From DASPKT01 sp035626475 (GTDB taxonomy: Bacteria > Pseudomonadota > Alphaproteobacteria > Azospirillales > Azospirillaceae), in contig DASPNP010000032.1 in assembly GCA_035626475.1 (NCBI GenBank), positions 120,789 through 184,788 of the forward strand: a stretch of DNA of 64,000 bases, in the 5' to 3' direction. This document shows, one piece after another, positions 1 through 7,203 of the stretch. Position 1 is the first letter of the stretch; the number at the start of each line of letters is the position of its first letter. The notes below the pieces were generated by a model. The model saw nothing but the letters and a program-made list of their open reading frames with translations. It was not told the origin of the DNA and made no database searches. The position numbers and the translations under genes were made by a program.

Positions 1-614
1 TGGAATGGACCGAGGCCGGCATCGACGGCGCCTGGCGCTACATCAACCGCCTCTGGCGCATGGTGACCGAGCCCGCCGCGCCGCTGCCGCCGCCCGGCAC
101 GCCGGTGCCGGGCGAGCTGTCGCAGGCCGCCCAGGACGCCCGCCGCACGGTGCACAAGGCCGTCGCCGCCATGGGCGAGGATCTGGAGCGCTTCCGCTTC
201 AACAAGGCCGTGGCGCGCCTGCGCGAGCTGTCCAACGCGCTGGAGAAGGTGGACGGCAAGGGCGCCGGCGAGGGCTGGGTGCTGCGCGAAGGGCTGGAGG
301 CGCTGGTGCGCATGCTGGCCCCGATGATGCCGCACCTGGGCGAGGAGCTGTGGGCGGCCCTGGGCCACACCACCCTGCTGGTCGACACGCCCTGGCCCGA
401 GGCGGACGCCGCCCTCGCCACCGAGGACAGCGCCACGGTCGCGGTCCAGGTGAACGGCAAGCTGCGCGCGACGCTTCACCTGCCCCGCGACATGGCGCAG
501 GATGAGGCGCAGGCGGCGGCGCTAGCCGATCCCAACGTGCAGCGCGCGATGGACGGCAAGCCGCCCCGCAAGGTCATCGTCGTCCCGAACCGGGTGATCA
601 ATGTCGTGGTCTAA
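1..614 (+). CDS. leuS: Leucyl-tRNA synthetase, C-terminal part (5' end outside window)
   Basis: This is the last ~204 codons of leucyl-tRNA synthetase, which charges tRNA-Leu in the cytoplasm. The frame is open from base 3 and reads through the anticodon-binding helical domain: the stretch around EWTEAGIDGAWRYINRLWR and then APMMPHLGEELWAALGH is typical of class Ia synthetases. The C-terminal editing/tRNA-binding segment follows (VAVQVNGKLRATLHLP, then PRKVIVVPNRVINVVV at the end). The catalytic HIGH and KMSKS motifs lie upstream of the window. The stop overlaps the start of lptE by 14 bases, so the two genes are translationally linked. The leuS-lptE-holA order is standard in proteobacteria. 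Confidence 0.96.
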   Translation, partial: EWTEAGIDGAWRYINRLWRMVTEPAAPLPPPGTPVPGELSQAAQDARRTVHKAVAAMGEDLERFRFNKAVARLRELSNALEKVDGKGAGEGWVLREGLEALVRMLAPMMPHLGEELWAALGHTTLLVDTPWPEADAALATEDSATVAVQVNGKLRATLHLPRDMAQDEAQAAALADPNVQRAMDGKPPRKVIVVPNRVINVVV

Positions 615-1128
615 GGCCATCACCGCCGCCCTCCTGGCCCTGGCGCTGCCGGGGCTGGGCGGGTGCGGCTTCAAGCCGGTCTACGGCACGGCCAGCAGCG
701 CCGCGGTGGCACCCGAGGGCTCGGCGGCGGCGTTGTCGAGCGTCTCCGTCGACATCATCCCGGACCGCACCGGCCAGGTGCTGCGCAACCTGCTGATCGA
801 CCGCTTCTATCAGGACGGGCGGCCGCAGGACCCGGCCTACCGGCTCTCGGTCGGGCTGACGGCGGCACGCGAGGATCTCGGCATCCGCAAGGACGCCACC
901 GCCACCCGCGCCCGCCTGCGCCTGTTGGCCGATTACCAGCTGATCGACGCCAGGACAGGCCAGACGCTCTACCGCACCTTCAGCCGCTCCATCGTCAGCT
1001 TCAACCTGCTGGAGGCGCAGTACGCCACGCTGGTGGCCGAGCAGGACGCCTACGACCGGGCGCTGACCGAGCTGGCCGAGGATATCCGCACCCGCCTGGC
1101 GCTCTATTTCCAGCGGGAAAAGCGCTGA
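601..1128 (+). CDS. lptE: LPS assembly lipoprotein LptE
   Basis: This 175-residue outer-membrane lipoprotein plugs and stabilises LptD during delivery of lipopolysaccharide to the cell surface. The N-terminus is a lipoprotein signal peptide: a basic start, a hydrophobic run LLALALPGLGGC, and the lipidated cysteine at residue 22. It is followed by GFKPVYG, the usual start of mature alphaproteobacterial LptE. The rest has the two-layer alpha/beta character of the family, including a conserved segment on the theme of DYQLIDARTGQTLYR. The start lies inside the end of leuS, and holA follows after 4 bases. Identification rests on the lipobox, length and leuS-lptE-holA synteny, because LptE sequences are weakly conserved. 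Confidence 0.9.
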   Translation: MSWSKAITAALLALALPGLGGCGFKPVYGTASSAAVAPEGSAAALSSVSVDIIPDRTGQVLRNLLIDRFYQDGRPQDPAYRLSVGLTAAREDLGIRKDATATRARLRLLADYQLIDARTGQTLYRTFSRSIVSFNLLEAQYATLVAEQDAYDRALTELAEDIRTRLALYFQREKR

Positions 1129-1132
1129 GGCG

Positions 1133-2164
1133 ATGAAGGTCCAGCCGCGCAACGTCGACGCCTTCGTCCGCCGTCCGGACCCTCATGTCCGCGCCGTGCT
1201 GATCTACGGCCCCGACGGCGGGCTGGTGCGCGAGCGCGCCAAGATCCTGGCGAAGAGCGTTGTCGAAGACCCCAGTGACCCGTTCCGGGTGAGCGAGCTG
1301 AAGTCCGACCAGGTCAGCGGCGACCCGGCGCGCCTGAACGACGAGATGGCGGCGATCTCGCTGATGGGCGGGCGCCGGCTGGTCTGGCTGCGCGACGCGG
1401 AGGAGGGGACGGCGGCCATCATCGGCGGCATGCTGAAGGCGCCGCCGCCCGGCGACACGCTGCTGCTGGTCGAGGCCGGCGACCTCTCCAAATCCTCCAA
1501 GCTGCGCGCGCTGTTCGATGATGCCGACACCGGCGCCAGCATCGCCTGCTATGTCGAGGGCGAGGAGGAGCTGGCCGGCACCATCACCCGCATCCTCGGC
1601 GAGCACAAGCTGGCGGTCGACCCGGACGCCCGCGACTGGCTGGCCGGCAACCTGGTGGGCGACCGGGCGACCGCCCGGGGCGAACTGGACAAGCTCGCCA
1701 TCTACATGCAGGGCCACAACCGGGTCACGCTCGAGGATGTCCGCGCCGTCATCGGCGACAGCGCCGCGCTGGAGATGGACGAGCCGGTCATGGCGGCGGC
1801 CGACGGCGATCTGGCCGAGGTGGACCGCTCGTTGCGCCGCCTCTTCGCCGAGGGCACCAGCCCGGTGCCGCTGCTGCGCGCCGCCCAGCGTCATTTCCAG
1901 CGCCTGCAGCTGGCCGTCTCCCACACCGCCAAGGGACAGACGCCGCAGCAGGCGGTGAAGCTCTTGCGCCCGCCGGTCTTCTTCAAGGTGGAGGCGCAGA
2001 TGGCCTCCCAGGTCCGCCGCTGGACCCTTCCCCTGCTGCGGCAGGCGCTGGACCGGCTGCTGGACGCCGAGGCCGAGGTCAAGCGCACCAACATGCCCGA
2101 CGAGACCATCTGCGCCCGCGCCTTCTTCCAGGTGGCGCAGCTGGGCCGGCGTGGCGAGCGGTGA
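1133..2164 (+). CDS. holA: DNA polymerase III delta subunit
   Basis: This is the 343-residue delta subunit of the clamp-loader complex, which opens the beta sliding clamp. The N-terminus has the AAA-like core with the family-typical AVLIYGPDGGLVRERA (residues 21-36), where the ATP site is degenerate. Further on are LVWLRDAEE (about 83-91) and a C-terminal collar domain (SPVPLLRAAQRHFQRL, then ICARAFFQVAQLGRRGER). Full length for the family. It starts 4 bases after the lptE stop, so it is part of the leuS-lptE-holA unit. About 86 bases without a gene follow it. Confidence 0.95.
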   Translation: MKVQPRNVDAFVRRPDPHVRAVLIYGPDGGLVRERAKILAKSVVEDPSDPFRVSELKSDQVSGDPARLNDEMAAISLMGGRRLVWLRDAEEGTAAIIGGMLKAPPPGDTLLLVEAGDLSKSSKLRALFDDADTGASIACYVEGEEELAGTITRILGEHKLAVDPDARDWLAGNLVGDRATARGELDKLAIYMQGHNRVTLEDVRAVIGDSAALEMDEPVMAAADGDLAEVDRSLRRLFAEGTSPVPLLRAAQRHFQRLQLAVSHTAKGQTPQQAVKLLRPPVFFKVEAQMASQVRRWTLPLLRQALDRLLDAEAEVKRTNMPDETICARAFFQVAQLGRRGER

Positions 2165-2250
2165 CGCCATATACGGCGGTATAGGTTCTGGGGTTGAGGC
2201 CCCGGTGATATTTCTCTCCGAAAGCGAAATGCCAGGAGGGGAGAGACATC

Positions 2251-3558
2251 ATGGCGCCCGGCACCACGTCCATTACCGACCACCAGCGCCGCGAGATCGA
2301 CGCGGCCCTGGGTGAGTGCGCGGCCAAGCTGGAGCGGCTGCGCACGCTTGATCCCTACCTGCTGGACCTGTCGCTGCGCGAGCCCACCGTCGGGGCGCCG
2401 GTCGGCCATACCCTCCAGAACAAGCTGGAGATCTGGCAGATGGTCCGGGCCTTCGGCTTCCGGGACATGCTGATCGCCAGCCTGGACTACCCGCTGCCCG
2501 AGCACCATGAGGTCGAGGACGATTTCGTCCAGGCGCTGCGGGAGTCGGGCCAGTCGCTGGACGGCTGCTTCGCATTCACCACCCCCGGGGAGACGACGCC
2601 CAGGGGCTTCGAACCGCACCCCAGCATGGTGAAGCTGCGCGACTACGGCATCCCGAACACGCTGCACGAGATCTATCTGGCCGATCTCAAGGCGCATGAA
2701 CGCCACGCGCTGATCGAGAATCTCGGCGCCAGCATCGCCTGGCTGCACAAGCATGTGAAAGGCGACGCGGGCGGCGAGCCGCGCATCTATGTCAACATCG
2801 TCGACATGCCCGACGCCATGGTGCAGGACCCCGAGTGGGTGGTCGGCATGGTGTCCTGGATGGCGGCCCAGCCCATCGCCGCCGTCAGCTTCGAGGACGG
2901 CCGCGGCACCTACTTCCCGTTCCAGGTCGGCGCCTATGCCCGCATCCTGCGGACCCTGCTGCCGGCCCAGGTCAAGGTGCTGCTGCACGTCCATGCCGGA
3001 AACGGCATGGAGAACGCCTCGGTGGTGGAGGCGCTGCTGAACGGGGCCGATGGCGTCTGGGGCGGCATGACCAAGGAGGCGGCGACCATCGGCCACGCCT
3101 CTCTGTCCGAGCTGATCGTCAACCTGATGCGCGCCGGCAACAAGGCGGTGGAGCACCGCTACAAGCTGAAGACCATGATGCCGCTGGTCCGCGCCATGCA
3201 GACCATCAACACCGAGCAGGAGACGCCGGCGGACAGCCCGATCTTCGGCACCGACGCCTACCGCATGATGCTCAGCATGTTCGAGCAGAAGAAGGACCGG
3301 CCGATGGACGTGCCGCCGGAGGCGATCGGCACCTCCTACGGCTACCGCATCGCCCCGGTCTCCAGCGACGTGCCGGTCATCCAGGGCCGCGTGCGCGAGG
3401 CGCTGGGCGTCCAGGACCTGTCCGAAGCGACGGCCCGGCGCATGATCGAGCTGATGCGCCTGGACATGCGCGCCGGTAAGCGAATCCGCTACGACGATCC
3501 CCGCCACCTGGCCGAACTGCTGGCGCGGGCGCAGGCGAAGGAGCCGGTGGTGGGCTGA
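2251..3558 (+). CDS. DRE-TIM metallolyase family enzyme (HMG-CoA lyase / isopropylmalate synthase-like), substrate unknown
   Basis: This 435-residue protein has the TIM-barrel fold of the pyruvate carboxyltransferase-like family (HMG-CoA lyase, homocitrate and isopropylmalate synthases). The signature DLSLREPTVG at residues 39-48 supplies the Asp, Arg and Glu of the first strand. The divalent-metal histidines are in LLHVHAGNGMENASVVEALL (H246 and H248), followed by GADGVWGGMTKEAATIGH. It lacks the C-terminal regulatory domain of LeuA. The usual TLRDG is replaced by SLREP, so it is not a standard LeuA, NifV or HMG-CoA lyase. The purine-rich site GGAGGGGAGAG lies about 7 bases before the ATG. 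No pathway genes adjoin it, so the substrate cannot be named. Confidence 0.75.
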   Translation: MAPGTTSITDHQRREIDAALGECAAKLERLRTLDPYLLDLSLREPTVGAPVGHTLQNKLEIWQMVRAFGFRDMLIASLDYPLPEHHEVEDDFVQALRESGQSLDGCFAFTTPGETTPRGFEPHPSMVKLRDYGIPNTLHEIYLADLKAHERHALIENLGASIAWLHKHVKGDAGGEPRIYVNIVDMPDAMVQDPEWVVGMVSWMAAQPIAAVSFEDGRGTYFPFQVGAYARILRTLLPAQVKVLLHVHAGNGMENASVVEALLNGADGVWGGMTKEAATIGHASLSELIVNLMRAGNKAVEHRYKLKTMMPLVRAMQTINTEQETPADSPIFGTDAYRMMLSMFEQKKDRPMDVPPEAIGTSYGYRIAPVSSDVPVIQGRVREALGVQDLSEATARRMIELMRLDMRAGKRIRYDDPRHLAELLARAQAKEPVVG

Positions 3559-3625
3559 GATTGCCGCGGGCCAGGAGATTCCTCTCTCTTGAACGTTGCA
3601 CTGTATGGTCGCATGCTCCGGAACC

Positions 3626-3976
3626 ATGCGCTCCTATGAAGAGCATGCGACCAGCCGTGCGAGAAACCTCCGGCGCAGGCAGACGCTGGGAGAGGGGCTG
3701 CTGTGGCGTGAGATCCGCAACCACCGGCTCGGCGGCTTGAAGTTCCGCCGACAGGCGCCGGTCGGACCGTACATCGCGGATTTCCTGTGCTCGGACCTCA
3801 AGCTCATCGTCGAGGCTGACGGGGCGCATCACTCGCCGGAGAAGGACTTCGCACGGGACAAGTGGCTGAAGGTGAACGGCTACCGGGTGCTGCGCTTCGC
3901 CAACACAGAGATCATGCACAACATGGATGGCGTGCTGCGGATGATTGCGGCAGCGGCCCGTGCGGACGGCTCTTGA
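3626..3976 (+). CDS. DUF559 domain protein (Vsr/restriction-endonuclease-like fold)
   Basis: This small protein (116 residues from ATG 3626) consists almost entirely of the DUF559 domain, related to very-short-patch-repair endonucleases. Key features are LWREIRNHRLGGLKFRRQ, then VGPYIADFLCSDLKLIVEADG with the Asp-x-x-Glu type acidic residues, and a terminal strand YRVLRFANTEIMHNMDGVL. The start chosen gives the usual N-terminus MRSYEEHATSRARNLRR; an in-frame ATG 30 bases upstream would add only unconserved residues. Proteins of this type are scattered through bacterial genomes, often near repeats, and none has a settled cellular role. A set of nested palindromes follows its stop. Confidence 0.8.
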   Translation: MRSYEEHATSRARNLRRRQTLGEGLLWREIRNHRLGGLKFRRQAPVGPYIADFLCSDLKLIVEADGAHHSPEKDFARDKWLKVNGYRVLRFANTEIMHNMDGVLRMIAAAARADGS

Positions 3977-3998
3977 GCGCGATGAACCAGCGGTGCTG

Positions 3999-4129
3999 TC
4001 CCCTCACCCTCCCGCTTCGCGGGCCCCTCCCTCTCCCGCAAGGGGAGAGGGATAGGATGGGCCCCTTCCCTCTCCCCTTGCGGGAGAGGGAAGGGGCCCA
4101 TCGCGCCAGCGATGGGAAGGGTGAGGGGA
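3999..4129. repeat. Nested palindromic repeat between convergent genes
   Basis: A 131-base block of inverted repeats fills the gap between the DUF559 gene and the convergent NTF2-like gene. The outer arms are TCCCCTCACCCT (3999-4010) and its exact complement (4118-4129). An inner pair is a perfect 20-bp inverted repeat (4057-4076 with 4082-4101) around a 5-base loop, and CCTCTCCC/GGGAGAGG units occur again near 4030-4052. Such CCCTCTCCC palindromes are common gene-end repeats in alphaproteobacteria. It could act as a bidirectional terminator, although no T-run is present. Confidence 0.85.
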
Positions 4130-4149
4130 TACAACGCCTGGACTTTGGC

Positions 4150-4578
4150 TCAAGAAGCCGAGGCCGGCTCCGCGAAATGGGCGTTCAGCACGGCCGGTTC
4201 CTGGTAGGAGACGACCGTCGCCACCTTCCATTCGCTGCCTACCCGGCGCAGCAGATAGCCGGTGGAGAAGCGGGCGATCTCGTCGCGCGTCTCGTTGCGC
4301 AGCAGCCATAGGATCTCGGCGCGCACCAGATCCTCGCCATAGGGCCAGGTCCAGACGGCCGCCGGCACCGGCCAAGCCAGGCCGATCTTGCCGTAGGTTT
4401 CCAGCATGCCCTGGACATAGGCCGCGAGCTGCTGCGGGCCGACATAGGCGAGGTTGCGCTCGGCCGTCAGCACCGACAGCGGGTCGTCGAACAGGCCCTG
4501 GATCGCGGCCGTGTCACGGGCGGCGAAGGCGGCCGAGTAGCGGTTGAAGAAAGCGGCGACCGCGGCGGCCGTGTCCAT
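4150..4578 (-). CDS. SnoaL/NTF2-like fold protein, function unknown
   Basis: A 142-residue protein with the cone-shaped alpha+beta fold of NTF2/SnoaL. It has an N-terminal helix (AAAVAAFFNRYSAAFAARD), a short helix around AIQGLFDDPLSVLT, and C-terminal strands ending in LLRRVGSEWKVATVVSYQE, which is the usual finish of DUF4440/SnoaL-like proteins. Members range from small-molecule isomerases to proteins without enzymatic activity, and no catalytic residue can be assigned here. Its start is 2 bases past the parB stop, so it is probably the last gene of the mnmE-parB transcription unit. Whether it has any part in chromosome segregation is unknown. Confidence 0.75.
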   Translation of the reverse strand: MDTAAAVAAFFNRYSAAFAARDTAAIQGLFDDPLSVLTAERNLAYVGPQQLAAYVQGMLETYGKIGLAWPVPAAVWTWPYGEDLVRAEILWLLRNETRDEIARFSTGYLLRRVGSEWKVATVVSYQEPAVLNAHFAEPASAS

Positions 4579-4580
4579 GC

Positions 4581-5489
4581 TCAGCGTCTCCCCAGGATGC
4601 GCGCCAGCACGGTGTCGAGCTGGTCGAGGTTCTTATAGTGGATGGTCAGGGTGCCGGTGCCGCCGTCCGAGGACAGCGCCACCTTCAGCCCCAGCGCCTG
4701 CGCCAGCTCCTGCTCGAGCGCCAGCGTGTCGGGCGATTTGTGCGCGACGGCCTTGCCGCCGCCCGTCTCGCCGGCGCCGCCCTGCTGCGCCTGGCGCACC
4801 AGCTGCTCGGTCTGGCGGACCGACAGGCCGCGCTTCACCACTTCCTTGGCGAGCTCGGCCGGATCGGGTGCCGTCAGCAGCGCGCGGGCATGGCCCATGG
4901 TGAGGCTGCCGTCCTGCACCAGGCCCTTCACCGCGTCGGGCAGGCCCAGCAGGCGGAGCATGTTGGCGACATGGCTGCGGCTCTTGCCGACCGAGCGCGC
5001 CAGGTCCTCCTGGGTATGCTCGAACTCGTCCATCAGGCGCTGGTAGCCCTCGGCCTCCTCCAGCGGCGTCAGGTCCTGCCGCTGGATGTTCTCGATGAGC
5101 GCGATCTCCAGCGCCTCGCGGTCGGTCAGCGACCGCACCAGCACCGGCACCTCGTGCAGGCCGGCCAGCTGGGCCGCGCGCCAGCGCCGCTCGCCGGCGA
5201 TGATCTCGTAGGTCTGGTTGCCCGGCGGGGCATCCTCGTCCTTGCGCACCAGCAGCGGCTGCAGCACGCCGCGCTCGCGGACCGACTCGACGAGGTTGCG
5301 GATGGCTTCCTCGTCGAAACGGCGGCGGGGCTGGTACTTGCCCGGGCGGACCAGCTCGATCGGCACCAGGCGGGTGAGGCGGACGCGCTCCTCCGCCTGG
5401 CCCTGCTCCTCCATCACCTCGCCGAACAGGGCGGACAGGCCGCGGCCCAGGCTGCTGCGCTTCTTCGACTCGTCCATCATCTCAACCAT
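4581..5489 (-). CDS. parB: Chromosome-partitioning protein ParB
   Basis: This 302-residue CTPase DNA-clamp protein loads at parS sites and spreads along DNA to organise the replication origin. The N-terminus RGLSALFGEV is the ParA-interacting motif typical of alphaproteobacteria. Box I follows (PGKYQPRRRFDEEAIRNL), then the arginine-rich nucleotide/DNA box GERRWRAAQLAGLHEVPVLV. The helix-turn-helix segment includes TQEDLARSVGKSRSHVANMLRLL, quoted here in parts as TQEDLARSVGKSRSHV and ANMLRLL. A C-terminal dimerisation domain closes it. The start overlaps the parA stop by 8 bases. Three consensus parS sites at 6839, 9129 and 11020 are its predicted targets. Confidence 0.97.
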   Translation of the reverse strand: MVEMMDESKKRSSLGRGLSALFGEVMEEQGQAEERVRLTRLVPIELVRPGKYQPRRRFDEEAIRNLVESVRERGVLQPLLVRKDEDAPPGNQTYEIIAGERRWRAAQLAGLHEVPVLVRSLTDREALEIALIENIQRQDLTPLEEAEGYQRLMDEFEHTQEDLARSVGKSRSHVANMLRLLGLPDAVKGLVQDGSLTMGHARALLTAPDPAELAKEVVKRGLSVRQTEQLVRQAQQGGAGETGGGKAVAHKSPDTLALEQELAQALGLKVALSSDGGTGTLTIHYKNLDQLDTVLARILGRR

Positions 5490-6288
5490 AGGCCAGGAGC
5501 TTCTTGCGCTCCCGCTTCAGCATCTCGCCCGCCAGATGGATGTAGGCCTGCGCCCCCGCCGAGCGGTGGTCGTAGATCAGGACCGGCTTGCCATGGCTGG
5601 GCGCCTCGGAGACCCGCACGTTGCGGGGGATGACCGTCTCGTACACCTTCTCGCCGAAGAAGCCGCGCACGTCGGCGGCGACCATGTCGGAGAGGTTGTT
5701 GCGGCGGTCGAACATGGTCAGCACCACCCCGTGGATGTCGAGGTTCGGGTTGAAGGCGCGCTTCACCCGCTCGATGGTCCGGATCAGGTGGCTCAACCCC
5801 TCCAGCGCGTAGAACTCGCACTGCAGCGGCACGATGACGGCGTCGGCGGCGGCCAGCGCGTTGAGCGTCAGCAGGCCCAGCGCCGGCGGGCAGTCGATCA
5901 GGATGTAGTCGTAGGCGGCGGACGACCGGGTCAGCGCGTCCTTCAGCCGGTACTCGCGCCGCTCGGCGTTCACCAGCTCCAGCTCGGCGCCGGAAAGATC
6001 GACGGAGGAGGTGACGACCGAAAGGTTCGGCACGCCAGTCTGGATGGCCGCCTCGTCCAGCGTGCCTTCGTCGAACAGCAGCTCGTAGGTGCCGATGCGC
6101 CGGTCGTTGCGGGCGATGCCCAGGCCGGTCGAGGCGTTGCCCTGGGGATCATTGTCCAGGATCAGCACCCGCTTGCCGACGGCGGCGAGCGCGGTGCCGA
6201 GGTTGATGGTGGTCGTTGTCTTGCCGACGCCGCCCTTCTGGTTCGCGAGGGCGATGACGCGGGCGCGGCTGGATGGCTCAAGGGACAC
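5482..6288 (-). CDS. parA: Chromosome-partitioning ATPase ParA
   Basis: This 268-residue Walker-type ATPase moves ParB-parS complexes to opposite cell poles. The deviant Walker A motif KGGVGKTT is at residues 18-25, with DNDPQGNAS and ILIDCPPALGLLTLNAL as the Walker A' and B regions. The start is taken as GTG 6288 (VSLEPSSRARVIALANQ), preceded by GGTGAG at suitable spacing, because the 28 residues upstream in the open frame are shadow coding of rsmG. With this start it overlaps the rsmG stop by 11 bases. It is co-transcribed with rsmG and parB in the origin-proximal cluster. Confidence 0.96.
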   Translation of the reverse strand: MSLEPSSRARVIALANQKGGVGKTTTTINLGTALAAVGKRVLILDNDPQGNASTGLGIARNDRRIGTYELLFDEGTLDEAAIQTGVPNLSVVTSSVDLSGAELELVNAERREYRLKDALTRSSAAYDYILIDCPPALGLLTLNALAAADAVIVPLQCEFYALEGLSHLIRTIERVKRAFNPNLDIHGVVLTMFDRRNNLSDMVAADVRGFFGEKVYETVIPRNVRVSEAPSHGKPVLIYDHRSAGAQAYIHLAGEMLKRERKKLLAYG

Positions 6289-6886
6289 GGGCGATCTCAC
6301 CGAGGCGCAGCAGCGTGGCGGACGGGTCCGTCCGGCTTGGGAACTGCTCGACCCGCATATTCCAGGATTCACGCGCCAGAATCAATTCATCGGCGGCTCC
6401 CTTGCCCTTGGGGAAGAGGCAGATGCCGTCCTTTTTCAGGAACCGAGCCGCCATCGGCAGCAGTTCCGCCAGCGATGCCAACGCCCGGGCGCTCACCACG
6501 TCGGCCTCGATCGCTGGCGCATTCTCGATGCGCACGGCATGAACCGTGGCCGGCGCGCCGGTCGCCCTCGCCACCTCCCGCAGGAACGCGCATTTGCGGG
6601 TGTCGCTCTCCACCAGATGCACCTCGGGTACGCCGAGGATGGCGAGCACCAGCCCGGGAAAGCCGGCGCCGCTGCCGATGTCGACAAGGGTCCGCGTGCC
6701 CTCCGGCACCAGCGGAAACAACTGGGCCGAATCGGCGATGTGCCGCAGCCAGGCGTCGGCCAGCGTGGTCTTGGAAACCAGGTTTATGGCCGGGTTCCAC
6801 TTGGCCAGCAGGGCCACATAGGTGTCCAGCCGCTCCAATGTTCCACGTGGAACATCGAAGGCCTCGGCGAACTGCTCCCGGTTCAT
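6278..6886 (-). CDS. rsmG: 16S rRNA (guanine-527-N7) methyltransferase RsmG
   Basis: A 202-residue SAM-dependent methyltransferase that modifies G527 of 16S rRNA, next to the streptomycin-binding region. The SAM-binding signature LVDIGSGAGFPGLVLAI is intact, as is the N-terminal LLAKWNPAINLVSKTTL segment. The start ATG 6886 overlaps the sugE stop in an ATGA arrangement. A parS palindrome is embedded in the coding sequence and is read as the residues DVPRGT near the N-terminus, so the DNA serves as protein code and ParB-loading site at once. Loss of this enzyme in other bacteria gives low-level streptomycin resistance. Confidence 0.95.
   Translation of the reverse strand: MNREQFAEAFDVPRGTLERLDTYVALLAKWNPAINLVSKTTLADAWLRHIADSAQLFPLVPEGTRTLVDIGSGAGFPGLVLAILGVPEVHLVESDTRKCAFLREVARATGAPATVHAVRIENAPAIEADVVSARALASLAELLPMAARFLKKDGICLFPKGKGAADELILARESWNMRVEQFPSRTDPSATLLRLGEIARVP
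6839..6854. other. parS: parS site 1 (inside rsmG)
   Basis: The perfect 16-bp palindrome TGTTCCACGTGGAACA matches the widely conserved parS pattern tGTTNCACGTGNAACa bound by ParB. It extends by one A/T pair on each side and lies within the 5' part of rsmG. Two identical copies follow at about 2.3 and 4.2 kb. Confidence 0.93.
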
Positions 6887-7203
6887 GCGCCGCTCGTGAG
6901 TTTCAGCCCGACGATGCCGGACAGGATGAGGAGGATGCAGAGGATGCGGGCGACACCGGCCGGTTCGCCCAGCAGCACCATGCCGAGGATCGCGGTGCCG
7001 ACGGCGCCGATGCCGACCCAGACGGCATAGCCGGTGCCCACCGGGATGTCGCGCAGCGCCAGGGCCAGCAGCCACATGCTGCCGGCCATGGCGGTCAGCG
7101 TCCAGACGCTCGGCCACAACCTGGTGAAGCCCTCGGTGTATTTCAGCCCGACGGCCCAGCCGACCTCGAGCAGGCCGGCGATCACGAGATAGATCCAGGC
7201 CAT
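6883..7203 (-). CDS. sugE: SugE-type small multidrug resistance protein (guanidinium exporter Gdx)
   Basis: A 106-residue four-helix membrane protein of the small multidrug resistance family. These proteins work as dual-topology dimers exchanging protons for cations. The essential glutamate is E13 in IAGLLEVGWAVGLKYT, the signature of the SugE/Gdx branch, which exports guanidinium rather than bulky drugs. The later motifs PVGTGYAVWVGIGAVGTAILG and the C-terminal IVGLKLTS also fit (first motif spans about residues 54-74). It overlaps the mnmG stop by 1 base and the rsmG start by 4 bases, so it is embedded in the mnmG-rsmG-parAB operon, an unusual place for this gene. No guanidine riboswitch was seen upstream. 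Confidence 0.92.
   Translation of the reverse strand: MAWIYLVIAGLLEVGWAVGLKYTEGFTRLWPSVWTLTAMAGSMWLLALALRDIPVGTGYAVWVGIGAVGTAILGMVLLGEPAGVARILCILLILSGIVGLKLTSGA

Noticed and set aside
1891..3627. A 578-codon minus-strand frame opposite holA and the DRE-TIM gene
   Set aside because: The plus-strand genes have recognised motifs, while the antisense frame is compositionally biased and has none.
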